Shown: positions 1-4,848 of the stretch, piece after piece
How positions within the stretch are numbered: position 1 is the first letter of the stretch
How the letters are laid out: each line of letters opens with the position of its first letter
Assembly (NCBI GenBank): GCA_948435975.1
Contig: CAOJHG010000144.1
Span: forward strand, 1-6,123
Direction of reading: 5' to 3'
DNA from: an uncultured Oscillibacter sp.
GTDB lineage: Bacteria > Bacillota > Clostridia > Oscillospirales > Oscillospiraceae
Length of the DNA stretch: 6,123 nt
Program-made: the position numbers and the translations under genes
Notes under the pieces: generated by a model
Databases searched by the model: none
Told to the model about the DNA's origin: nothing
The model's input: the letters and a program-made list of their open reading frames with translations, nothing else

Positions 1-167
1 CGGATGTGGAGATTGTCAAGAAGTAAAGTCCGAGGATACACCATTACTGACCAAGATGTCCCAGTTTTGAAATTGGCGGATTATGTCTTCCAAAAGTTGA
101 GTTTTCTCAGGATACAAAACAACATTGTCGAAATATTTACAACGAATCACTGTAACGCATTTTTCAT
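1..167. other. AT-rich region without an intact gene
   Basis: This stretch is visibly richer in A and T than the coding region to the right and holds no gene I can support. On the - strand one frame stays open from about 183 down to a TGA at 18-16. It lacks an ATG and a ribosome binding site, and it includes residues reading YFDNVVLYPE and LLEDIIRQF. It lies directly beyond the point where the dihydrofolate reductase-like fragment breaks off, so it may be the tail of another broken gene, but I recognise no family. On the + strand a frame entering from the left edge ends with DVEIVKK and a TAA at 24-26; it could be the last codons of an upstream gene, but seven codons are too few to judge. Confidence 0.4.
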
Positions 168-302
168 TTATTTGAAAAACCACGCACTGGAGACCCTGTC
201 GTTTTCTCCGGAGGCCTGTCCTTCCAGCCAGCCTGTGCCGCCGTGTGCGTCAGCGAGGTACCCGTCAAGGCTCATTGCGACAAATAAAACCATCTTTTTC
301 AA
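168..302 (-). pseudogene. Truncated dihydrofolate reductase/RibD C-terminal-domain family protein (N-terminal fragment)
   Basis: Read on the - strand from a TTG at 302, this gives 44 residues and then TAA (170-168). The start MKKMVLFVAMSLDGYLAD, then HGGTGWLEGQ, matches the first strand and loop of the dihydrofolate reductase-like/RibD-C family, whose members typically begin with K(V)VLFIAMSLDGYIAD and a GGVDWL segment. An AGGAGG motif (317-312) lies 9 nt before the TTG; the in-frame ATG at 293 is a less well spaced alternative. Full proteins of this family are roughly 170-200 residues. Here the frame stops just where the conserved DTVIMG segment should follow, and that segment is not found in the other frames down to position 1. 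I infer a deletion or rearrangement that removed about three quarters of the gene. Family members are NADPH-dependent reductases, but this fragment cannot be active. Confidence 0.75.
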
Positions 303-311
303 AATAGTGCG

Positions 312-317
312 CCTCCT
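312..317 (-). promoter_or_regulatory. Ribosome binding site of the dihydrofolate reductase-like fragment
   Basis: On the - strand this reads AGGAGG, a perfect Shine-Dalgarno core. It sits 9 nt before the TTG at 302, supporting TTG as the original start. Its preservation suggests the gene was functional recently and lost its 3' part rather than decaying slowly. Confidence 0.65.
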
Positions 318-436
318 TTCGGCTTTGAGTAATTATTTTCAGTCTGCCATTCTCCGCTTTAAGAGTCAATATGTCTGCTGTGGAGCAAGGAAAAGGTATT
401 TTTTTGCGGATTGCTCTGGGCAAACCCGGAAGGGTG

Positions 437-445
437 TGTTATAAT
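437..445 (+). promoter_or_regulatory. Extended -10 promoter for the ATPase-led gene cluster
   Basis: The sequence TG-T-TATAAT is a perfect consensus -10 hexamer (440-445) with the TGN extension. No good -35 lies 16-18 nt upstream (417-422 is TGGGCA); TTGCTC at 411-416 is too far, 23 nt away. Extended -10 promoters often work without a strong -35. Transcription would start near 452 and leave a leader of about 120 nt before the ATPase gene. Confidence 0.55.
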
Positions 446-459
446 TACAAAAATAGATT

Positions 460-503
460 GGAAGATAGGGAAAGCAGCCTGGACGATGCCGGTTCTATCT
501 TTC
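460..503 (+). other. Stem-loop in the leader of the ATPase gene
   Basis: GGAAGATAG (460-468) can pair with CTATCTTTC (495-503) as a 9-bp stem with one G-U pair. Two further G-U pairs (469/494, 470/493) are possible inside. The interior (471-492) may form a small GCA/TGC hairpin. It lies between the predicted transcription start and the ribosome binding site. It has no following T-run, so it does not look like a terminator. It matches no riboswitch class I recognise. It could affect mRNA stability, or be chance. Confidence 0.35.
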
Positions 504-560
504 AGCATGGGACGCTTCCGTTTGAGCGGACGGTAAAAAGACATGTGAAATATGGACATA

Positions 561-566
561 GGAGGA
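561..566 (+). promoter_or_regulatory. Ribosome binding site that fixes a GTG start for the ATPase
   Basis: GGAGGA lies only 1 nt from the TTG at 568 but 7 nt from the GTG at 574. The spacing selects GTG 574, giving a protein that begins MRIHRM, as YhaN/SbcC-type ATPases usually do (MRI followed by a hydrophobic strand). Confidence 0.8.
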
Positions 567-573
567 ATTGACT

Positions 574-2793
574 GTGCGGATTCATCGGATGCAGGCCAGC
601 TTTGGCAAGCTCCAGGGGGAGGTTTTGGAGCTGCGGGACGGACTGAACATCCTACAGGCGCCGAATGAGGCGGGGAAGTCTACTTGGTGCGCCTTTTTGC
701 TGGCGATGTTCTATGGCATCGACACCAGAGAGCGGAACAGGACGGGCTTCATCGCGGACAAGAACCGCTACGCTCCCTGGAACGGTGCGCCGATGGGGGG
801 ACGGCTTGACTGCCAGGTGGATCAAGAGAACCTGACGCTTCTCCGGGCTACCTGTAGGCAGAACGCCCCTATGAGGGAATTCCAGGCCTTGTACGCGGGT
901 ACCCAGACGGCGGTCCTGGGGCTGACAGGGGAGAATTGCGGCGAAACCCTCCTTGGGGTCAGCCGGGAAGTCTATGCCCGCAGCGCCTTCATCCGGCAGA
1001 GCGGCCTGCCCATTACTCCGGATGCGGGCCTGGAGCGGCGCGTGGCCTCCCTGATTACCTCTGGAGAGGAAGGCGTGTCTTACTCCGAGGCCGCAAAGGT
1101 CCTCCGGGACCAACTGAACCGCCGCCGCCATAACAAAACGGGCCGCCTTCCCTCTTTGGAAGCGGAACTGGCGGCGACAAGGAGCCTTCAGAATACCCAG
1201 GCAGAGCTGCTCCGTCAGTTGGAGGAAGCCAGGGAGCAGGCCAAGACCCTGGAGGCGAGAGCGGCTGAGCTGGAAGAGGAGCTTGCACAGTTGGACCGCT
1301 GGGAGGCACACCGGCAGCGACAGATTCTGGTAGACGCGGAGGAAGCCGCTGAACGTGCGGAAAAGAGGGCGTTGGAGCTTCGCAGGCGTTTGGAGGAATC
1401 GCAGGTGCCGGAGAACGATGCCATAGGCCGCTTGCGGGGAGCTATCGTGAATCTGGAGACTGTGCGCAAGAGTACGGAAAAGGCTTTGATGCAGCGGGAT
1501 GAGGCGATTACAGCCAAGCGCGAGGCGGAAGCGGCCATGAATGGCAGTCCCTTCGCCGGAATGACGCCGGAGGAAGCGGAACAGCAGCCGCTGGACCTGC
1601 CGCCGAAGCCGAAGTTCCCATTGCTGGCGGGGGTCCTCTTTGTCATTCTGGGGCTTGCTTTGGGCGGGGCGGTTTATATGGCGCAGGCGGGGGGAGATAT
1701 TCCTTTGGCCGTGGGCTGTGGTTGCGGTCTGGCTGGCGCTGGCTGGCTGGCGGCAGCTCTGGTCACTAGAAAGCGTCAGGCCAGATGGAAAGCGCAGGCC
1801 GCCGAAGTGCGGGGAGAGCGTAATAAGGCTCTGGAGGTCTATAAGTCCTTGTGCGAAGCCGCTGAGAATGCCCGGTCAGAAGCGGGAGTAAAGATTGCGG
1901 CGGCGGACAGCCTGTATGTTTCTCTGTCCACCAATGAGGAAGCTATCCTGAGAGAAATCCGCCGCTTTGCCCCGGAGGCCTACGACGTGATCTCTGGCGA
2001 TGCGGCTCTGCGGGGGTGTGCGATTCGCCGGAAGGAGCTGGCGGAAGCAGACGCCGCTGCAAGAGAAGCCCGCCTCCGGACGGATGTGCTGGCCCAGCAG
2101 TTTCCCGAAGTGGGGGAGGGGACGCCTTTGACGCCGCCTGTGAGGGGACGCGCTTCCATCTTGGCAGAACAGGAAAAGAACCGGGAGGAGCTCATTGCCG
2201 CCCGTTCCAAGGCGGACCAGCTCTCTGGGCGGTTTCACGCGACGGGAGATCCGCTGGTGCTGGAGTCCTCCGCCGGACGGCTGATAGAGCAGATTGCCGG
2301 GATTGAGCAGGAGTACGAAGCAATCGAGCTGGCTCTCAGCGCCCTGGAGACGGCCAACAACCGATTACAGCAGCGCTTTTCTCCCGCCCTGGGCTGCCGC
2401 GCAGAGGAGATTTTCGCCGCACTGACCGCTGGTGCTTACGACAGTGTGGCCTTGGACCGGGATTTCCACGTCTCAGCGGAACCGTCGGACACCGGGATAC
2501 CCAGAGAAGCGGGGCTGCTCTCCGGCGGCGCGGCGGATCAGCTTTATCTCGCGGTGCGGCTGGCCATCTGCGACCTGGTGCTGCCGGAGGAACAGGCCGC
2601 CCCCATTGTCCTGGATGATGCACTGTCTAATTTTGACGATGAGCGCTGTGCCGCCGCGCTGACTTGGCTTCGGAAGGAGGCGGAGAAGCGGCAGATTCTC
2701 CTTTTTACCTGCCACAGCCGGGAGGCGGAATTTTTTGCGGAAGACCCGGAAGTTTCCGTTCAGCGGTTGACGGCCTTTGCAGAGTTGGTATAG
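574..2793 (+). CDS. YhaN-like AAA family ATPase (SMC/Rad50-type) with central membrane segments
   Basis: A protein of 739 residues from the GTG at 574. It has the split ATPase layout of SMC/Rad50/SbcC proteins. The N-terminal lobe carries Walker A APNEAGKST (residues 29-37) and a YAPWNG segment typical of YhaN relatives. Long charged coiled coil follows (about 192-320), then two hydrophobic stretches (about 348-370 and 374-397), then more coiled coil. The C-terminal lobe holds the signature LLSGGAADQ (from 648), Walker B IVLDD (acidic pair 681-682) and the switch histidine in TCHSRE (714). All ATPase motifs are intact; the first Walker A residue is Ala rather than the usual Gly. I see no zinc hook (CxxC) between the coils. 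B. subtilis YhaN is longer (over 900 residues) and is encoded beside the nuclease YhaO. Here no metallophosphoesterase gene is adjacent. By family, a role in DNA end processing or repair is likely, probably at the membrane; partner and substrate are unknown. It is first in the cluster, 56 nt before the Mrp ATPase. Confidence 0.9.
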   Translation: MRIHRMQASFGKLQGEVLELRDGLNILQAPNEAGKSTWCAFLLAMFYGIDTRERNRTGFIADKNRYAPWNGAPMGGRLDCQVDQENLTLLRATCRQNAPMREFQALYAGTQTAVLGLTGENCGETLLGVSREVYARSAFIRQSGLPITPDAGLERRVASLITSGEEGVSYSEAAKVLRDQLNRRRHNKTGRLPSLEAELAATRSLQNTQAELLRQLEEAREQAKTLEARAAELEEELAQLDRWEAHRQRQILVDAEEAAERAEKRALELRRRLEESQVPENDAIGRLRGAIVNLETVRKSTEKALMQRDEAITAKREAEAAMNGSPFAGMTPEEAEQQPLDLPPKPKFPLLAGVLFVILGLALGGAVYMAQAGGDIPLAVGCGCGLAGAGWLAAALVTRKRQARWKAQAAEVRGERNKALEVYKSLCEAAENARSEAGVKIAAADSLYVSLSTNEEAILREIRRFAPEAYDVISGDAALRGCAIRRKELAEADAAAREARLRTDVLAQQFPEVGEGTPLTPPVRGRASILAEQEKNREELIAARSKADQLSGRFHATGDPLVLESSAGRLIEQIAGIEQEYEAIELALSALETANNRLQQRFSPALGCRAEEIFAALTAGAYDSVALDRDFHVSAEPSDTGIPREAGLLSGGAADQLYLAVRLAICDLVLPEEQAAPIVLDDALSNFDDERCAAALTWLRKEAEKRQILLFTCHSREAEFFAEDPEVSVQRLTAFAELV

Positions 2794-2833
2794 AATGAGG
2801 CCAGCGTAAAATCATTATTCTCAAGTCAAAAAA

Positions 2834-2842
2834 GAGAGGGAG
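2834..2842 (+). promoter_or_regulatory. Ribosome binding site of the Mrp/NBP35 ATPase gene
   Basis: The purine-rich AGAGGGAGA ends 7 nt before the ATG at 2850. The 56-nt gap after the ATPase stop contains no hairpin with a T-run, so readthrough from the ATPase gene is plausible. I see no clear separate promoter in the gap. Confidence 0.6.
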
Positions 2843-2849
2843 ATTTACT

Positions 2850-3671
2850 ATGAGCGAATGTACCCATGACTGCTCCACCTGCGGCGAGTCCTGCGCCGAG
2901 CGTGCGGAGCCCCAGTCCCTGCTGAAAGAGCTGAACCCAAACGCCCGGGTGGGCAAGGTCTATGGCGTCGTGTCCGGGAAAGGCGGCGTGGGCAAGTCCA
3001 TGGTCACCAGTCAGCTTGCCGTTATCATGAGCCGGCGGGGATATCAGATCGGCGTGCTGGACGCGGATATCACCGGCCCTTCTATTCCAAAGGCGTTTGG
3101 TCTTCATGGTCAGGCGGTGGGCAGCGAGGCGGGCATCTATCCCATGGCAACCCGCACAGGCATCCAAGTCATGTCCACGAATCTGCTCCTGTCCAACGAG
3201 ACGGACCCGGTTATTTGGCGGGGGCCCGTTATTTCCGGCATGGTGCAGCAGTTCTGGACGGATGTGCTGTGGAACTGCGACTATCTCTTTGTTGACATGC
3301 CTCCTGGAACGGGCGACGTATCCCTGTCGGTTTTCCAGTCCATCCCCCTGGACGGCATCCTTGTGGTGGCATCTCCGCAGGAGCTGGTGAGCATGGTGGT
3401 GGAGAAGGCCGTAAAAATGGCGGAGATGATGGAGGTGCCCATCCTGGGTCTGGTGGAGAACATGAGCTATGTGGCCTGCCCGGACTGCGGCAGAAAAATT
3501 CATCTTTTCGGCGAGGGAAAGACCGCCGGAGCCGCGAAGCGCCATCATCTGCCCCTGCTGGCGGAAATGCCCATTGACCCGGCTCTGGCGGCGCTGGTGG
3601 ACGCGGGGAACATCGAGGATTTCCAGGGAGATTGGCTGAACGCCGCTGCGAACATGCTGGAGGACAAATGA
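2850..3671 (+). CDS. Mrp/NBP35 (ApbC) family iron-sulfur cluster carrier ATPase
   Basis: A cytoplasmic P-loop ATPase of 273 residues that by family binds a 4Fe-4S cluster and passes it to target apoproteins. It has the deviant Walker A GKGGVGKS (43-50, signature Lys44 and Lys49), DADITGPSIP (71-80), and the switch/Walker B segment VDMPPGTGD (148-156). The conserved CPDC pair (Cys210, Cys213) ligates the bridging cluster at the dimer interface. Before the ATPase domain is a short Cys-rich tail with Cys4, Cys8, Cys11 and Cys15 (C-x3-C-x2-C-x3-C). This resembles the extra N-terminal cluster of Nbp35 proteins in idea but has shorter spacing. The DUF59-like N-terminal domain of many bacterial Mrp proteins is absent. 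The length is normal for the short type. The stop is 1 nt before the xpt start, so the two are translationally coupled. A mixed repertoire of iron-sulfur targets is expected; no specific client is shown here. Confidence 0.96.
   Translation: MSECTHDCSTCGESCAERAEPQSLLKELNPNARVGKVYGVVSGKGGVGKSMVTSQLAVIMSRRGYQIGVLDADITGPSIPKAFGLHGQAVGSEAGIYPMATRTGIQVMSTNLLLSNETDPVIWRGPVISGMVQQFWTDVLWNCDYLFVDMPPGTGDVSLSVFQSIPLDGILVVASPQELVSMVVEKAVKMAEMMEVPILGLVENMSYVACPDCGRKIHLFGEGKTAGAAKRHHLPLLAEMPIDPALAALVDAGNIEDFQGDWLNAAANMLEDK
3659..3664 (+). promoter_or_regulatory. Ribosome binding site of xpt, inside the end of the Mrp gene
   Basis: GGAGGA lies within the last codons of the Mrp/NBP35 gene and 8 nt before the xpt ATG at 3673. 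This supports that start and translational coupling. It also leaves no room for a purine riboswitch immediately before xpt. Confidence 0.75.
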
Positions 3672-3672
3672 G

Positions 3673-4239
3673 ATGCAGGAGCTGAAGGACCGGATCGTAA
3701 AAGAAGGAAAGGTCCTCCCTGGCGGTATCATCAAGGTGGACGGCTTTTTGAACCACCGGGTAGATACTGAGCTGCTGGACCACATCGCGGCAGAGTTCGG
3801 GAAGTGCTTCGACATGGATGCTGTTACTGTTGTCCTCACCGCCGAGGCGTCCGGGATTGCGTTGGCGTCCATAGTGGCTCAGCACTACCATAAGCCGATG
3901 CTGTTTGCCAAGAAAGCCAAGAGCGATAACATTGAGGGCGGTCTTTATCAAAGCGAGATTTTCTCCTATACGTATAAAAAGAAGGTGACGCTGCTGGTCA
4001 GTAAGGAGTGGCTCCATGCGGAAGACAAAGTGCTGGTAGTGGACGACTTCATGGCCAACGGCGAAGCCATGCGGGGGCTGTGCGATATCGTGGAACAGGC
4101 GGGCGCGGAGCTGATGGGCATCGGCTGTGCTGTGGAGAAGGGCTTCCAGGGCGGCGGCGACCGGCTTCGGGAAGCTGGCGTGAACATCCATTCTCTGGCT
4201 GTGATTGACGCTGTAGACCCCATTGTATTTCGGGAATGA
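3673..4239 (+). CDS. xpt: Xanthine phosphoribosyltransferase
   Basis: A 188-residue type I phosphoribosyltransferase that converts xanthine and PRPP to XMP and pyrophosphate in purine salvage, in the cytoplasm. The N-terminus MQELKDRI, then GGIIKVDGFLNHRVD, is characteristic of Xpt. AEASGIALAS (57-66) forms a substrate loop, FAKKAKSDN (78-86) matches the FARKxKS segment, and the PRPP-binding motif is VLVVDDFMANGEA (120-132). The conserved EKGFQGGGD (155-163) follows. Length is close to the B. subtilis enzyme (194). In many Firmicutes xpt is preceded by a guanine riboswitch and pairs with a purine permease (pbuX). Here it follows the Mrp gene by 1 nt with neither visible. Its stop overlaps the start of the next gene by 4 nt (ATGA). 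The product, XMP, is the substrate of GuaA, encoded further downstream. Confidence 0.96.
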   Translation: MQELKDRIVKEGKVLPGGIIKVDGFLNHRVDTELLDHIAAEFGKCFDMDAVTVVLTAEASGIALASIVAQHYHKPMLFAKKAKSDNIEGGLYQSEIFSYTYKKKVTLLVSKEWLHAEDKVLVVDDFMANGEAMRGLCDIVEQAGAELMGIGCAVEKGFQGGGDRLREAGVNIHSLAVIDAVDPIVFRE

Positions 4240-4685
4240 CCCTGCTTTTGTATGAGAATCAAGAGGAGCTTAACTTGAAGGAGGCGCGGAAAAATCCTGC
4301 GGAAGTGATTTACACCTATGGATTGAGATACTTCGACGGTCCTGACTGCTTAGGAAGCTATCACCCCAAGCGGTGCAGGCGTTATCTCAAGGACCTGCGG
4401 GAATATCTGGACCGCTGGTTTATCGAAGACGCAGAGACCTGGGCCTGCTTTGACCAATATTGTAATTCTGATGATGAAGTTGACCAGGTAGCTCTTACCT
4501 GGGCCTTGGACGCTATATGTGAATTGGAACGGACTTATTTGAATTCTCTGAAGGATGTAGATAAGGCATGGTTTGACCGCCGCTTTCGATTTGAGGCTGA
4601 AAATCTGTGGGATGGCGAGTATGTTATGGTATTTGATGACAGGATATGGTTGAGCTTTGGGGAAGGGAAGGAGTTTCACCCATAA
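4236..4685 (+). CDS. Hypothetical protein, acidic and rich in aromatic residues, coupled to xpt
   Basis: I do not recognise this 149-residue protein. It starts at an ATG overlapping the xpt stop (ATGA), which supports translational coupling; upstream there is only a weak purine run. The GGAGG at 4279-4283 has no well-spaced start after it. The protein has no signal peptide or membrane segment and is probably soluble. It is unusually rich in Trp (6) and Tyr (10) and has five Cys not arranged as a metal-binding pair. Likely helices span about 47-75 and 82-112. A short strand-like C-terminus ([15 protein letters not shown], 128-142) follows. From about 4440 on, its codons are visibly richer in A and T than those of xpt or guaA, which may mean later acquisition or weak expression. 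Small charged proteins with this look include immunity-type and regulatory proteins, but nothing here identifies a function. Confidence 0.75.
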   Translation: MTLLLYENQEELNLKEARKNPAEVIYTYGLRYFDGPDCLGSYHPKRCRRYLKDLREYLDRWFIEDAETWACFDQYCNSDDEVDQVALTWALDAICELERTYLNSLKDVDKAWFDRRFRFEAENLWDGEYVMVFDDRIWLSFGEGKEFHP

Positions 4686-4848
4686 ACCGCGTCCTCCTGC
4701 CTGCCAAAAAGAAGGACCGGCAGTCGAAACCATTCCAAGCGGCGAACGGCTGACGGTCATGGCCTGCGTCGAAGAGTTCCCTTCCGCGTCGGGGGCGGCG
4801 CATTTTCCCGGCGGCGGGATGATTTCAATAAAAAGGAAGTGTTTATCA
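4686..4848 (+). other. Intergenic gap before guaA
   Basis: This 163-nt GC-rich gap contains no convincing promoter, T-tailed terminator or riboswitch that I can see. Two short pairings could form near the left end: GTCCT (4691-4695) with AGGAC (4713-4717), or CTGCC (4701-4705) with GGCAG (4719-4723). They are mutually exclusive and weak. The guaA reading frame is open through the whole gap, with an in-frame ATG at 4759 that lacks a ribosome binding site. It is unclear whether guaA is cotranscribed with xpt or has its own promoter here. Confidence 0.45.
4833..4839 (+). promoter_or_regulatory. Ribosome binding site of guaA
   Basis: AAGGAAG lies 9 nt before the ATG at 4849 and favours that start over the in-frame ATGs at 4759, 4819 and 4861. 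Confidence 0.6.

Noticed and set aside
3..67. Possible ends of upstream genes on the + strand (DVEIVKK then stop at 24-26; another frame ending at 67)
   Set aside because: Too few codons to identify, and they conflict with each other and with the open - strand frame.
352..405. Hairpin CTCCGC/GTGGAG followed by seven T as a terminator
   Set aside because: The loop is 22 nt, the stem includes a wobble pair and the T-run is 13 nt away, so it does not fit an intrinsic terminator.
4..444. Long + strand open frame of 146 codons at the left end
   Set aside because: No ribosome binding site and no recognisable protein features. It runs antisense through the clear dihydrofolate reductase-like fragment and into the promoter region.
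371..571. Short + strand frame of 66 codons before the ATPase
   Set aside because: It contains the predicted promoter, has no good ribosome binding site and no protein-like pattern; it reads through the leader.
2826..3872. Long - strand open frame of 348 codons opposite the Mrp and xpt genes
   Set aside because: It is a mirror of strongly recognisable + strand genes in GC-rich DNA; its residues are His- and Pro-rich without family motifs.
3229..4191. Long - strand open frame of 320 codons opposite Mrp and xpt
   Set aside because: Same reason: antisense to two well-identified genes, low-complexity Pro/Ser/Arg-rich tail, no ribosome binding site seen.
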